Shown: positions 9,407-18,700, numbered from the stretch's first letter. The stretch is 64,000 bases of DNA from Williamsia muralis (GCF_002735905.1 NZ_PEBD01000010.1:1488001-1552000); one strand, 5' to 3'. Notes: generated by a model not told the origin, from the sequence alone. A program made the numbers and translations.

Positions 9407-11641
9407 TCAGGGGAACGAGGTGATCTGCACCGTGCTGCCCTGCTTCACCCGGGTACCGCCACCCGGATTCTGCCCGACCACGAGCGACACACTCGAGCGC
9501 GTCAGGCCCCGACTGTCCACGGAGAGGCCGGCTGCCTCGAGCTTGCTCTTCGCGGTCCCGACCGTGTCGCCGGTCACGTTCGGGACATCGACGCCGTCGG
9601 ATACGAAGATGCGCACGACCGGGTCGCGAGGGTCCACCCTCGCCCCGAAGGCGGGGCTGGCGGTGGTGATGGTGCCCGCTTTCGCGTCACCGTCGGTGGA
9701 CGTGCCGCCGTCTTGCGCGATCAGCCCCGCGTCTTGCAGGACCCGCCGCGCCTCGTCGGGGGTCTTGCCGGACAGGTCCGGCACCTTGATCGCGTCGGAC
9801 ACCACGAGTGTGACGGTGCTGCCCGGCTCCGCGAGGGTGCCCGAGCCGGGGTCGGTGCCGATCACCTTGCCGCCGTCGACATCCGGACTGAACTCCTTGC
9901 GGACGGTGCCGGCCTTGAGTTTCGCGGTCTTGAGCAGCGCGGTGGCGTCGTCCTGATCGCGTCCGGCCACATCGGGCACCGAGATCGGCTCGGGGCCTCG
10001 GCTGGTGATGATCTGCACTTCGCTGCCGACCGCAACCGTGGTGCCCGAACTGGGACTGAGTGAGACCACCGACCCCTTCGGCGCGGTGGCGCTGTACTGC
10101 TGGCGTGCAACCACGGGCGTGAGAGTGCGGTCGCGCAGACGTTTCTCGACCACGGCGAGCGGATCACCCGAGGAGAGGTCCGGGACTTTGGGCTGTCCCA
10201 CCGAATACGACAGATCGACGTCCGAGAATCTGCTGACGCGCGTGCCAGGCGCGGGCTCGACGGCCATCACCTGGTCGACCGGCAGCTCGTTGTCGTAGGT
10301 CGGCTTCTCCACCACGTCCAGTCCGGCGTCTTCGATCGCCTCGGTCGCTGCCACGCGGTCCATCCCGTTCAGTTCCGGAACGGTGGTGAAGCGACCCGAC
10401 CCGAGCCACCACCCGGCGACGCCGAGCGTCGCCGCGAGCAGCACCACCACGAGCACCCAGATCAGCGCATTGCGGCGCGACTTGCGCCGGCGTTCCTCGA
10501 ACTCGGCTGCATGCGACAGCAACATGGGTGAACCGGACGGCGGGCCCTGGGCGTAGGCGGGTGGGGGCGTCGGTGGTTGAGGCGGTCCGTGACCTTCGGG
10601 ATGCCGGGTGTCCGGTGGAAGTGTCTGCACACGAGTCGGGTTACGGACATCGGGTTGCGCGGCCGCCCTCGCCGGCAACGGGTCGGTGAGGTCCGGGTCG
10701 ACGGCGGCCCCGGGACGGTGTTGCTGACGGTCGCGAAACGCGACCATGGTCTCGCGTTCGGCGGAGCGGGTCGGCGCCGGGACGGTGAACGCGGGCAGCT
10801 GCAGATCGTCCGCGATCTCGTCGAGTACCTCGCGCATGTGATGTCCGTCGCGGTAGCGATCCGCAGGGTTGCGTGCGGTCGCGGTGAGGACGAACTCATC
10901 GAACTCGCGGGGCACACCTGGGATCACCGAACCCGGCGGCGGGACGTCGTTGTGCAACCGCTGGTAGGCCAGACCCAGTGCGGTGTCACCGGTGAAAGGT
11001 GTTCGGCCGGTCAGCATCTCGAACACGAGAATGCCTGTTGAGTACACGTCGGAACGAGCATCGGCCGACGCGGTTTCCACCTGTTCGGGGGAGAGGTAGG
11101 CAGCTGTTCCCAGGATCACGCTGTTGGAGGTGATCCCGGCGGCCGCGATCGCCCGGACCAGCCCGAAGTCGACGACCTTCACCTCCCCGTCGTCGGAGAT
11201 GAGGACGTTCTCGGGTTTGACGTCGCGGTGCACCAGCCCGGCACGATGCGCGGCACCGAGTGCTCCCAGGACCGGCGCCGCGACCGCGGTGACCGCGTGG
11301 GGTGGCATCGGTCCGCGCTCACGTAGCAACTCGCGCAGGGTGCCGCCCTGGACGAGTTCCATCACCAGGAATGCGTAGTCGCCGTCCGCGCCCTGGTCGT
11401 ACACCGCGACCAGGCCGGGGTCCTTCAGCCGGGCAACGGACCGGGCCTCGAACTCCAGGCGGGCAAGGAACTGTGGGTCGGCCGAGAAACGCGGATCCAT
11501 GACCTTGACCGCCACCGGACGATCGAGGCGCAGATCCATGCCCAGGTACACACTCGACATCCCCCCGCGGGCGATCAGCGCATCGATCCGATAGCGACGC
11601 TCGATCAGGACGCCGAGCAACACGTCGGACGGGGCGTTCAC
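9407..11641 (-). CDS. pknL: Membrane Ser/Thr protein kinase with five PASTA repeats (PknL)
   Basis: 744 residues from GTG 11641 (TTG 11644 is an alternative). The N-terminal Hanks kinase has ARGGMSSVY, VAVKVM, catalytic HRDVKPENV, DFG and the LSPEQ activation-loop end. A Pro-rich juxtamembrane region follows, then one TM helix (LIWVLVVVLLAATLGVAGWW, near residue 410). Five extracellular PASTA repeats complete the protein, starting roughly with VPELNG, VPDLSS, VPDVAG, VPDLSG and VPNVTG. PASTA domains bind muropeptides or lipid II, so it probably senses cell-wall state. It is divergent from the Rv2175c homologue, a known PknL partner in M. tuberculosis, where PknL itself lacks PASTA repeats. 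An AGAAAGG sequence precedes the start. Confidence 0.92.
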   Translation of the reverse strand: MNAPSDVLLGVLIERRYRIDALIARGGMSSVYLGMDLRLDRPVAVKVMDPRFSADPQFLARLEFEARSVARLKDPGLVAVYDQGADGDYAFLVMELVQGGTLRELLRERGPMPPHAVTAVAAPVLGALGAAHRAGLVHRDVKPENVLISDDGEVKVVDFGLVRAIAAAGITSNSVILGTAAYLSPEQVETASADARSDVYSTGILVFEMLTGRTPFTGDTALGLAYQRLHNDVPPPGSVIPGVPREFDEFVLTATARNPADRYRDGHHMREVLDEIADDLQLPAFTVPAPTRSAERETMVAFRDRQQHRPGAAVDPDLTDPLPARAAAQPDVRNPTRVQTLPPDTRHPEGHGPPQPPTPPPAYAQGPPSGSPMLLSHAAEFEERRRKSRRNALIWVLVVVLLAATLGVAGWWLGSGRFTTVPELNGMDRVAATEAIEDAGLDVVEKPTYDNELPVDQVMAVEPAPGTRVSRFSDVDLSYSVGQPKVPDLSSGDPLAVVEKRLRDRTLTPVVARQQYSATAPKGSVVSLSPSSGTTVAVGSEVQIITSRGPEPISVPDVAGRDQDDATALLKTAKLKAGTVRKEFSPDVDGGKVIGTDPGSGTLAEPGSTVTLVVSDAIKVPDLSGKTPDEARRVLQDAGLIAQDGGTSTDGDAKAGTITTASPAFGARVDPRDPVVRIFVSDGVDVPNVTGDTVGTAKSKLEAAGLSVDSRGLTRSSVSLVVGQNPGGGTRVKQGSTVQITSFP

Positions 11642-11686
11642 CAACTTGGGCCTTTCTCGGCAGGGCGGGACACGAACAACGAGTCC

Positions 11687-11692
11687 ACCCTA
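11687..11692 (-). promoter_or_regulatory. Candidate -10 box of pknL
   Basis: On the minus strand the sequence reads TAGGGT (TAnnnT), about 46 nt upstream of the pknL start. It would give a short leader containing the AGAAAGG ribosome-binding site. No clear -35. Confidence 0.35.
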
Positions 11693-11777
11693 GCGAGGGA
11701 GTGTCGAGAAAAGATCACGGAACATGTGTGGCGCCCGCGCCCGGAACGGTGATTCGACGCGTCGACCATCGCCTGGG

Positions 11778-11783
11778 TACCCT
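11778..11783 (+). promoter_or_regulatory. Leaderless-type -10 box of the Rv2175c homologue
   Basis: TACCCT ends 7 nt before GTG 11791. This placement is the main reason for choosing that start over the in-frame GTG at 11701. Confidence 0.5.
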
Positions 11784-11790
11784 CGTCCCC

Positions 11791-12156
11791 GTGGGTTCCG
11801 TACCGCTTTCCGAAGACACGCTGCCTGCTGACGTCGAAGTGTTGTCGGTGTCACAGGTCTCCTCCCGAATGGGATTCTCGAACAGCAAGATCCTCAACCT
11901 GATCACCGACCACCAGTTGCTCGCGGTTCGCCGTGACGGGCAGGTGGCCATTCCGGCCCTGTTCTTGGACGGCCCGGAGATCACGAAACATCTTCCCGGG
12001 CTCATCGACGTCCTCCTCGACGGCGGCTTCAGCCGCGACGAGGCCTTGCGTTGGCTGTTCACGCCGCACGACGACCTCGACATCACCCCGGCTCAGGCAC
12101 TGCACGGTCATCAGGCCCGTGAGATGGTGCGTCGGGCCCAGGCAGAAGCGTTCTGA
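11791..12156 (+). CDS. Rv2175c-like winged-helix DNA-binding protein, probable PknL substrate
   Basis: 121 residues. The sequence SVSQVSSRMGFSNSKILNLI is a helix-turn-helix like that of Rv2175c. The family C-terminus (RWLFTPHDDL, then ALHGHQAREMVRRAQ) is clearly conserved. In M. tuberculosis, PknL phosphorylates the N-terminal tail of Rv2175c and reduces DNA binding. Here the tail from 11791 has few candidate Ser/Thr residues (VGSVPLSEDTL). If GTG 11701 is used, 30 further residues are added. The gene is divergent from pknL and convergent with crtB, 37 bp apart. Confidence 0.85.
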   Translation: MGSVPLSEDTLPADVEVLSVSQVSSRMGFSNSKILNLITDHQLLAVRRDGQVAIPALFLDGPEITKHLPGLIDVLLDGGFSRDEALRWLFTPHDDLDITPAQALHGHQAREMVRRAQAEAF

Positions 12157-12193
12157 CCGGTCCCTCCTGATCAGGCCGGTCGGGTACCGGTGC

Positions 12194-13108
12194 CTAGGAC
12201 CGAGCAAGCGTGCGGCCCCGGGTGCTCACGGCACGGGCCACGTGACCGAGGCGGGCCGGTTTCGACACCCGCACGCGTTCGGTGAGTACGCGGTAGCCGC
12301 TACGTTCGACCTCGTCGAGGATCGCGCGGTACATGGTGAATGCTGCTCGGATGCCCGGCCGGCTCGACGGCGACAGCATCTCGATTCCTGGTTCGGCCCG
12401 GCGGTATTCGGCACGGGTCAACGCGATCAGATGCGCCAGGGCGCGGCGTAGTTCACCCGGTACCTGACCTGTGCGTCGGCATCGTCGCAGCATGGATTCG
12501 TCCACCCCGAAGACCGCGAGTTCGTCGGTGGGTAGATAGATGCGGTCGCGATCGAGGTCTTCGCCGGCGTCCCGGATGAAGTTGGTCAGCTGGAACGCGT
12601 CGCCGAGCGCTCGCGCGGGCGTGATGGCGACATCCCCGGCGACCACCGTGCCGAGGATCGGCAACATCTGCAATCCGATCACGCTTGCCGACCCGTACAT
12701 GTAGTCGCGCAGTTCAGCCATCGTCCGATACCGCGCGACGTGGATGTCGCTGTCGGGGATGTCCATCCTCATCGAGCGCATGAACGCGTCGAAGTACCGG
12801 TGGTCGATGTCGAATGTGGTGATGGTGTCCGCGACCGCCAGCACTTCGGGCCGGCGGGGGAGATGCCCCGGATCGGACAGAGCCGCGTGCAGGTCGGCCT
12901 CGATCGCGTCGAGTGCGGACAGTCGGTGTTGCCCGGATCCCGTGTCGACGATGTCGTCGACCATGCGCGCGAAACCGTAGAGCGCATAGACCCCGGCGCG
13001 TTGTCGCCGCGAGAGCAGTTGCGTACCAAGGTAGTAACTGCGGCCGTGGGTGGCGGTGAGCTTGCGGCAGTGCTCGTAGGCGGGTTCGAGTCGCCCGTCA
13101 CCGATCAT
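12194..13108 (-). CDS. crtB: Phytoene synthase (squalene/phytoene synthase family)
   Basis: 304 residues. It condenses two GGPP molecules to phytoene. The trans-prenyltransferase aspartate motifs are present: ARMVDDIVDTG (DxxxD, near residue 47) and FIRDAGEDLDRDRIY (near residue 172), with the usual RVYLP-type RIYLP. I start it at ATG 13108, overlapping the mannosyltransferase stop (ATGA). The open frame extends about 100 codons upstream inside that gene but has no family similarity. It is third in the GGPP synthase-mannosyltransferase-phytoene synthase operon. Phytoene desaturase and lycopene cyclase are not in this window. Confidence 0.9.
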   Translation of the reverse strand: MIGDGRLEPAYEHCRKLTATHGRSYYLGTQLLSRRQRAGVYALYGFARMVDDIVDTGSGQHRLSALDAIEADLHAALSDPGHLPRRPEVLAVADTITTFDIDHRYFDAFMRSMRMDIPDSDIHVARYRTMAELRDYMYGSASVIGLQMLPILGTVVAGDVAITPARALGDAFQLTNFIRDAGEDLDRDRIYLPTDELAVFGVDESMLRRCRRTGQVPGELRRALAHLIALTRAEYRRAEPGIEMLSPSSRPGIRAAFTMYRAILDEVERSGYRVLTERVRVSKPARLGHVARAVSTRGRTLARS

Positions 13109-14661
13109 GCGGGCGCTCCGGTGACGGGGGCCGGGGAGGGTCCACGGGTCACCCGGCGCAGACGCAAGGGGTCCTCGCGGATCAACGACCAACCCGCAAG
13201 TGCCGAGAGGGCAACGGCGACAACCACATCGGTCAGCTTGTACATGAAGATCTCGTCGTCCGGGCCGAACACCTGGAGGAGGAACACCGAATAGAACACG
13301 ATGGCCGCCACTGCCCATCGCTCGATGGTGAAGGCGGCAGCCAGCACAAGCGCCCAGGTGTAATACCAGGGCAGCGTGGACGGTTCGAGTAACAGGACGG
13401 CGAGCATGGCCCACGCCATCCCGGTGACCGCGGCACGCTCACCTCGTCGAAACCACAACCAGAGACCCACCAGGGTGAGCGCCAGGACAACCGACCCCAC
13501 CGCGCGCGTCACCTCGAGCACCGGCAACAGCGGCAGGGCGGTGAATGGTGATGCGGCAAAAGTGATGAGGTGCGCCACCGCGGTGGGAATGGTCAGCCAA
13601 TTGATGATCTTTGCGGCCCACGTCAGCCCCAGCAGCCAGCCGAACCCGTGGCCGACGAGCAACGTCAGCAGCCCGAAGACGGCCACGGACACCCCGATGA
13701 TCGAGGCGAGAACGCGAGCCACGTCCTTGGCACGGACGTCACGCTCATCGCGGATGTGGGACAACCAGATCCACAACACGAAGGGGATGGCGACACCGGC
13801 GGTGATCTTGATCGACATGGCGAGGGCGAGAACGCCGGCGCCTGAAACGTGTTTGCGTGTCACCACGAGCGTGACCCCGGCAATGAGGACGCCCATCATC
13901 AACAGCTCGACGTGCGGTCCTCCCACCAGGTGCACCAGCACAAGAGGATTGAGGACCGCGAGCCAGAGCGCCAGAGCGGGGTCGGTGCCGAAATGTCTGG
14001 CCAGCTTCGGAAGCGCCCACAACGTCAAGAACAGCCCGGGCACGAGGACCAGCCGCATGACCAGCACACCCACGACGGGCTCGTCGCCGGTCACCCGGGT
14101 GACCGCGCCCGTGAGCGACATGAACGCGGGACCATAGGGAGCTGTGGTGGTCGCCCATACCTGGGCCATCGAGTCGAGCAGGGCCCCGGGCTGTACAGCA
14201 GGCCCATCGGCATACGGGTTGAATCCGTCGCGTAACAACGCCCCCTGGGCGAGATACGCGTATACATCCCGGCTGTAGAGCGGCACGGCGACCATCAGGG
14301 GCGCCGACCACGCGATGGCCGCCCAGCCGACTGTGCGGGCGGCGCCGTCGGTCGGGGTTGCGGCGCGGAGCGTGCGACCCACGCGTACCCAGGCGACCAC
14401 CATCACCGCCACACCCAGCCAGAACGACATTCCCGCCATGGTTTTACCGTGTCCGAACGACAGCCACGACAATCCCAGATCCTGCAGTGAGGTCTGGTTC
14501 CGAGGGATGTCGCCGACCCCGAAGCTCCCGATGGTGACGAGCAATGATCCGGCGAAACCGAGCAGGACGGATCCGCCGATCGCCGTCGCACCGAACTCAC
14601 GCAGCCGACGGATGTTGTCGCCCACCGACGTGTGCGGACGTGCGGTGTCAGAGCGAGCCAT
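13105..14661 (-). CDS. mptA: Polyprenol-phosphate-mannose-dependent alpha-(1-6)-mannosyltransferase (MptA-like)
   Basis: 518 residues with about 12-13 hydrophobic segments typical of GT-C enzymes. An early extracytoplasmic loop holds the catalytic acidic motif in YSRDVYAYLAQG (near residue 130), followed by NPYADGP. It resembles MptA (Rv2174), which elongates the distal alpha-1,6-mannan core of lipomannan from polyprenyl-phosphomannose. It is directly abutted by the GGPP synthase gene (1 bp) and overlaps crtB. Lipomannan elongation and C40 precursor synthesis are therefore probably co-transcribed. The same order (Rv2174-Rv2173) exists in M. tuberculosis, without crtB. Confidence 0.88.
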   Translation of the reverse strand: MARSDTARPHTSVGDNIRRLREFGATAIGGSVLLGFAGSLLVTIGSFGVGDIPRNQTSLQDLGLSWLSFGHGKTMAGMSFWLGVAVMVVAWVRVGRTLRAATPTDGAARTVGWAAIAWSAPLMVAVPLYSRDVYAYLAQGALLRDGFNPYADGPAVQPGALLDSMAQVWATTTAPYGPAFMSLTGAVTRVTGDEPVVGVLVMRLVLVPGLFLTLWALPKLARHFGTDPALALWLAVLNPLVLVHLVGGPHVELLMMGVLIAGVTLVVTRKHVSGAGVLALAMSIKITAGVAIPFVLWIWLSHIRDERDVRAKDVARVLASIIGVSVAVFGLLTLLVGHGFGWLLGLTWAAKIINWLTIPTAVAHLITFAASPFTALPLLPVLEVTRAVGSVVLALTLVGLWLWFRRGERAAVTGMAWAMLAVLLLEPSTLPWYYTWALVLAAAFTIERWAVAAIVFYSVFLLQVFGPDDEIFMYKLTDVVVAVALSALAGWSLIREDPLRLRRVTRGPSPAPVTGAPA

Positions 14662-15738
14662 TCAGGTCTGCCGCCGGGTCATGGCCGTTGCCAGGTCCGT
14701 CAATTCGGACTTGGCGGCCGGGGTCGCGTTGCTGGCGGCCAAGGTCGTCAGAGCCGAGTCGACGAGACCGTCGATCTGCTGCTCCACAGCCTGCACTGCA
14801 CCACTGTTCTCGATGATCCCGGTGATCTCCGCCAAGTCCGCTGGACCGAGGTCGTGCCCGATCCCGTCCCGAAGCTTCTGTGCGGCAACCGGATCGTTGG
14901 TGTCGGCGAAATCGAGTGCGGCGGCCAGCAGTGCGGTGCGCTTGCCTGCCCGGAGGTCGTCACCCGCCGGCTTACCGGTCACCGACGGATCGCCGAACAC
15001 CCCGAGCAGGTCGTCGCGAAGCTGGAACGCCACGCCGATGTCGGTGCCGAACGAGCGCAGTGCATCCACCAGGGCGTCATCGCCGCCACCGATCACGGCG
15101 CCGAGCTGCAGCGGCCGTTCCACGGTGTACGCCGCCGTCTTGAACCGCATCACCCGATGAGCAGCGGAAGGAGATTCGTCCCCCGACGCCTCGGTCCGGA
15201 TGTCCAGCAGCTGCCCGGCCAGTACCTCTGTCCGCATCCCGGACCACACCGGTGTGACCTGGCCGAACACGTCGGGGCCGAATCCGGCGCCCGCGAGCAG
15301 ATCGTCCGCCCACGCGAGTGCGAGATCGCCGAGCAGGATGGCCGCGCCTTCGCCGTAGTGGTCCGCCGCACCGAGCCAGCCGGCAGCCCGATGTCCTTCT
15401 TCGAAATGGCGGTGGATGGTGGGGTGACCCCGGCGGGTGTCGGAACGATCGATGATGTCGTCGTGAATCAGGGCGCAGGCCTGTACGAGCTCGAGGGCCG
15501 CGCACACGGTCAGCATCTCGTCGGGAAGTGTCCGGGCCGGGCCGGCAGCGCGGTAACCGGCCCAGGCAAAGGTGGGCCGGGCCCGTTTACCGCCACGCAG
15601 TACAAAAGCCTCCATCGCATCCACCGCTTCGGCGAAACCCGGGGAGATGGCAGTCACCGTGGGCCTGCGATCTTCGAAGACCTGCCGCAACAACTCGGTC
15701 GTCGCCATCGGGACGTCGCGCAGGAACTCGATTGCCAC
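14662..15738 (-). CDS. idsA2: Geranylgeranyl diphosphate synthase (polyprenyl synthetase, IdsA2/CrtE type)
   Basis: 358 residues. The first Asp-rich motif lies in LIHDDIIDRSDTRRGHPT (near residue 90), and the second in FQLRDDLLGVFGD. RGGKRARP supplies the basic substrate site. It chains IPP onto allylic diphosphates. In this context, upstream of phytoene synthase, GGPP is the likely product. It corresponds to Rv2173. Translation starts at GTG 15738 with a leaderless-type -10 box. It is the first gene of a three-gene minus-strand operon. Confidence 0.9.
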   Translation of the reverse strand: MAIEFLRDVPMATTELLRQVFEDRRPTVTAISPGFAEAVDAMEAFVLRGGKRARPTFAWAGYRAAGPARTLPDEMLTVCAALELVQACALIHDDIIDRSDTRRGHPTIHRHFEEGHRAAGWLGAADHYGEGAAILLGDLALAWADDLLAGAGFGPDVFGQVTPVWSGMRTEVLAGQLLDIRTEASGDESPSAAHRVMRFKTAAYTVERPLQLGAVIGGGDDALVDALRSFGTDIGVAFQLRDDLLGVFGDPSVTGKPAGDDLRAGKRTALLAAALDFADTNDPVAAQKLRDGIGHDLGPADLAEITGIIENSGAVQAVEQQIDGLVDSALTTLAASNATPAAKSELTDLATAMTRRQT

Positions 15739-15744
15739 GGCTTC

Positions 15745-15750
15745 ACCTTA
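15745..15750 (-). promoter_or_regulatory. Leaderless-type -10 box of idsA2
   Basis: On the minus strand TAAGGT ends 6 nt before GTG 15738. It is the mirror image of the metF arrangement in the same 104-bp divergent gap. Confidence 0.5.
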
Positions 15751-15830
15751 GCGGTGGCGCGATCGGTGTCGTGTTGTCGCGGGTTGACCACGTCCGTGGC
15801 ACCACATGGTCTCGACCACGGCGCCGACCG

Positions 15831-15836
15831 TATGCT
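15831..15836 (+). promoter_or_regulatory. Leaderless-type -10 box of metF
   Basis: TATGCT ends 6 nt before GTG 15843. No -35 or Shine-Dalgarno sequence is evident. Confidence 0.5.
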
Positions 15837-15842
15837 TGTCAG

Positions 15843-16778
15843 GTGAGTTCGCAGCAATCCCACCCGTCGATCGTGCAGCGACTGGCCGAGCCACATCCGG
15901 GGCCGGTGCCGTTTTCGGTCGAGTTCTACCCGCCCCGCGATGAGCAGGCCGAGGCGCGTCTGTGGCGTACGGTGCGGATCTTCGAACGAATGGGCCCCGC
16001 TTTTGTGTCCATGACCTATGGGGCGGGCGGGTCCACCCGCGACCGCACGTTGCGTATCACCGGCCAGCTCGCCCGGGAGACCACATTGCTGCCGGTGGCG
16101 CACCTGACCGCGGTCGGCCACAGCGTCGCCGAACTGCGCGCGATGATCGGTGGGTACGCGGACAAGGGCATCACCAACATCCTCGCGTTGCGCGGTGACC
16201 CCCCGGGCGATCCGCTCGGCGAGTGGGTCAAGCACCCCGAGGGCGTCGAGTACGCCGAGCAACTGGTGCGGCTCGTGCAGGAACTCGGCGACTTCAACGT
16301 CGGTGTCGCGTCGTTCCCGGAAGGCCATCACCGGGCGCCCGACCTCGACCACGACACCAAATATCTGGTGTCGAAACTCCGGGCCGGAGCCCAGTATTCG
16401 ATCACGCAGATGTTCTTCGACGTCGACGACTTCCTGCGGCTGCGCGACCGGGTCACCGCCATGGACCCCGAACAGGGTGCCAAACCGCTGATTCCCGGGA
16501 TCATGCCGATCACGTCACTGGCGTCGGTGCGGCGGATGGTCGAGCTGTCGGGGTCGGTGCTGCCCGAGGCCGTCGACCGGCGGCTCGCCGCGGCGGCGGG
16601 CGACGGTTCGGAGGAGAACCGTGAAGCTGTGCGGGCCGTCGGGATCGACCTGGCCACGGAGATGGCCCAGCGGTTGATCGATGAGGGCGTGCCGTGTCTG
16701 CACTTCTGCAGTCTCAACTTCGCCAAGGCCACCAGCGAGGTCCTCGAGCGCCTCGGTATGAACGTGATGGCTGCCTGA
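15843..16778 (+). CDS. metF: Methylenetetrahydrofolate reductase, Rv2172c type
   Basis: 311 residues, TIM-barrel MTHFR. Family signatures are FSVEFYPPRDEQ at the N-terminus (catalytic Glu), SMTYGAGGSTRDRT, HLTAVGHS, NILALRGDPPGD, QMFFDVDDF and PGIMPITS. It reduces 5,10-methylene-THF to 5-methyl-THF for methionine synthesis. It resembles the Rv2172c group more than the classical FAD-binding MetF, so the cofactor requirement may differ. GTG 15843 is preferred because a -10 box sits just before it, and upstream codons lie in the idsA2 antisense region. It is convergent with the GT2 gene, 24 bp apart. Confidence 0.88.
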   Translation: MSSQQSHPSIVQRLAEPHPGPVPFSVEFYPPRDEQAEARLWRTVRIFERMGPAFVSMTYGAGGSTRDRTLRITGQLARETTLLPVAHLTAVGHSVAELRAMIGGYADKGITNILALRGDPPGDPLGEWVKHPEGVEYAEQLVRLVQELGDFNVGVASFPEGHHRAPDLDHDTKYLVSKLRAGAQYSITQMFFDVDDFLRLRDRVTAMDPEQGAKPLIPGIMPITSLASVRRMVELSGSVLPEAVDRRLAAAAGDGSEENREAVRAVGIDLATEMAQRLIDEGVPCLHFCSLNFAKATSEVLERLGMNVMAA

Positions 16779-16802
16779 CAGTCCGACCGGCTCGCCTGTA
16801 GA

Positions 16803-17897
16803 TCAGCGTGGCGAGAGACCGCGACCTTTCCAGTCGAGTGTGCCGCGCCGGCGGGCTCGCAGTGAGTCGCCCACCGCTGCAACGGCCAGTGCGGTGGACA
16901 CCGGATGTGCGACGGCCGAGACGATGTCGACCGGGCTGAGCGCTCCGGTTTCGGCATGTCGGGCGACCATTCGGGACGCAGACGCCGCGGTCAGCGTCAG
17001 CAACGCACGGGACCGTCGTCGACCCCGGACCAGGTGCACCACCGGCAGTACATAAACGGCACCGGCGACCAAGGCGACGATGCTCGCGCCCGCAGGGCTT
17101 CCGAACTCGGTGCTCAGCCACCGCCGGTATCCGCCCCAGGTGTCTGCCGCACCCTCGTACATCCGGCACCAGACGACCCCACGACCGCTGCGGATCGCCG
17201 ACGACATCCCGGCGGAGCGGTAGCGGCGGGCCAACGCGAGGTCCTCGGTGATGGTGGCGCGAACCGCGCTGTGGCCGCCGGCGCGGCGGTAGTCATCCAG
17301 CGACGTCACCAGGAACTGCCCGTTTGCCACGGCCATCGACCGGGGTAGCAGACGCTCGGAGATAGCCAACGGCACCGAGCTGAGCCAGGACCAGCTGAGC
17401 AGTGGTTGAACCAAGTACTCCAGCAGCGATCCGGCCTGCTGCGACGGCCACACGGTGAGGAGTCCGCCTCCCGACCTGGCCAGTGTGCCGATCGCGCGGT
17501 GCAGTGCCGCAGGGCCCAGACGTACGTCGGCATCCACGAACACCAGGGTTCCGTCGGTGATCTGGGCGGTCAAGAGATCCAGGGCGTGGTTCTTGCCGGT
17601 CCATCCGGCCGGTGGCGGCTGTTGGTTGCGGACCACCGTGAAACGCGGATCATCGGCCGCTGCTGCGACGGCAACTTCCGCGGTGCCGTCGGCGGAATCG
17701 TCATCACAAATCAGCACGCGCAGGTCCGCGATCGCGTGCTGGACTTTCAAGTCGTCTACCAGGTCGGCGATCCGCTCGGCCTCGTCGCGTGCCGGCACGC
17801 ACACCCACACCGCCCCGACCACCGGGTCGGCGTCGGCTGCGAGATCGGTGAACCGCCGGGTGTTCACCACTGTCAGAACAAGATTGACGATGGGCAC
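16803..17897 (-). CDS. Family 2 glycosyltransferase (HpnB/CruG-like), probable carotenoid glycosyltransferase
   Basis: About 364 residues from GTG 17897. The GT-A core shows VCVPARDEAERI, DDDSADGT, FVDADVR (the DxD metal site, near residue 135), NGQFLV and TEDLALARRYR. N- and C-terminal hydrophobic segments flank the catalytic domain, so it is membrane-bound. It resembles hopanoid-associated and CruG-type GT2 enzymes. With a CruF-like hydratase and a ketolase in the same operon, transfer of a sugar to a hydroxylated carotenoid is the best inference. No earlier standard start exists without running into lppM. Confidence 0.75.
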   Translation of the reverse strand: MPIVNLVLTVVNTRRFTDLAADADPVVGAVWVCVPARDEAERIADLVDDLKVQHAIADLRVLICDDDSADGTAEVAVAAAADDPRFTVVRNQQPPPAGWTGKNHALDLLTAQITDGTLVFVDADVRLGPAALHRAIGTLARSGGGLLTVWPSQQAGSLLEYLVQPLLSWSWLSSVPLAISERLLPRSMAVANGQFLVTSLDDYRRAGGHSAVRATITEDLALARRYRSAGMSSAIRSGRGVVWCRMYEGAADTWGGYRRWLSTEFGSPAGASIVALVAGAVYVLPVVHLVRGRRRSRALLTLTAASASRMVARHAETGALSPVDIVSAVAHPVSTALAVAAVGDSLRARRRGTLDWKGRGLSPR

Positions 17898-17917
17898 CGC
17901 CGCCGCGAGGTTGCCGA

Positions 17918-18646
17918 TCAGCGGGATGATCCCTGTTTGTCGCGTGGTCTCTTCGCCGGGGCACCTGGACGGGGGGACTGGTCCCGGTTGACCCAGGCCA
18001 GGGCGACGACGAGGACGGTCACCGCCAGAGCGATGCCGGCCATCAGGCCAGTCCAGCCGGTGAAGGCCGCCGTACCAGGTTCGTCGTAGCGCGCTTCCGC
18101 GGTCATCGGGGAGGCCTTGCCGATCTCCGGCTTCCACGACACCGCGTCGTCGCCGTCCTGTTGTCCGTTGGTGGCGCTGACCGGCCCGGCGAACTGGACC
18201 GAGAACTCGACATAGTCGCGGCCAGGCGCCAGACCCAACAGGTCGGCGGTACCGCGGAACGTGACCGCGTCGCCGCGACGCTGCGCCTGCAGGTCCATGG
18301 CCACGGCCGCGTCGGGATATGCATCTTCGACGAGTTCACCCAGCTGGGTGAACTGGCCCAGAGTCGCCTCGGTGAATGTGGCACGGGTGCCGATCAGTCC
18401 GTCGCGTTTGAACTCGGTCGCGCTGACCACGGTCTCCAGCGACTGGGGCACGTCGATCTGGGGACCCTTCTCCTGGCCGACATCCTTCTCCGCGAGGACA
18501 AGAGCGCCCCACATGCGGTCACCGAACTGGGCGGGGGAGTCCGAACACGCCGCCAGGAGTGGGACCCCGACGAGGGCCATCAGCAGCATGACCAGCGTGA
18601 GGCCGCCGGTACGGCGACCACGGGGGCGGGTTTGGATCACAGGCAC
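17918..18646 (-). CDS. lppM: LppM-family lipoprotein
   Basis: 242 residues. A signal peptide (TLVMLLMALVGVPL) leads to the lipobox LLAAC near residue 33. A mature alpha/beta LppM domain follows (residues about 45-185), then a C-terminal TM helix (LMAGIALAVTVLVVALAW) and a basic tail. It is thus anchored at both ends. Mtb LppM (Rv2171) has been linked to phagosome interference and may bind PIM-like lipids. It lies inside a carotenoid operon, 54 bp after the CruF-like gene and 20 bp before the GT2 gene. Confidence 0.85.
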   Translation of the reverse strand: MPVIQTRPRGRRTGGLTLVMLLMALVGVPLLAACSDSPAQFGDRMWGALVLAEKDVGQEKGPQIDVPQSLETVVSATEFKRDGLIGTRATFTEATLGQFTQLGELVEDAYPDAAVAMDLQAQRRGDAVTFRGTADLLGLAPGRDYVEFSVQFAGPVSATNGQQDGDDAVSWKPEIGKASPMTAEARYDEPGTAAFTGWTGLMAGIALAVTVLVVALAWVNRDQSPRPGAPAKRPRDKQGSSR

Positions 18647-18700
18647 GCGATCATCTTTCCATCAGGCCAGTGCATCCGGGCACCGGTGCGCCATTTGCAC

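Noticed and set aside
12157-12193. Terminator hairpin between Rv2175c and crtB
   Set aside because: GACCGG/CCGGTC arms are short with a long loop and there is no T-run; not strong enough to call.
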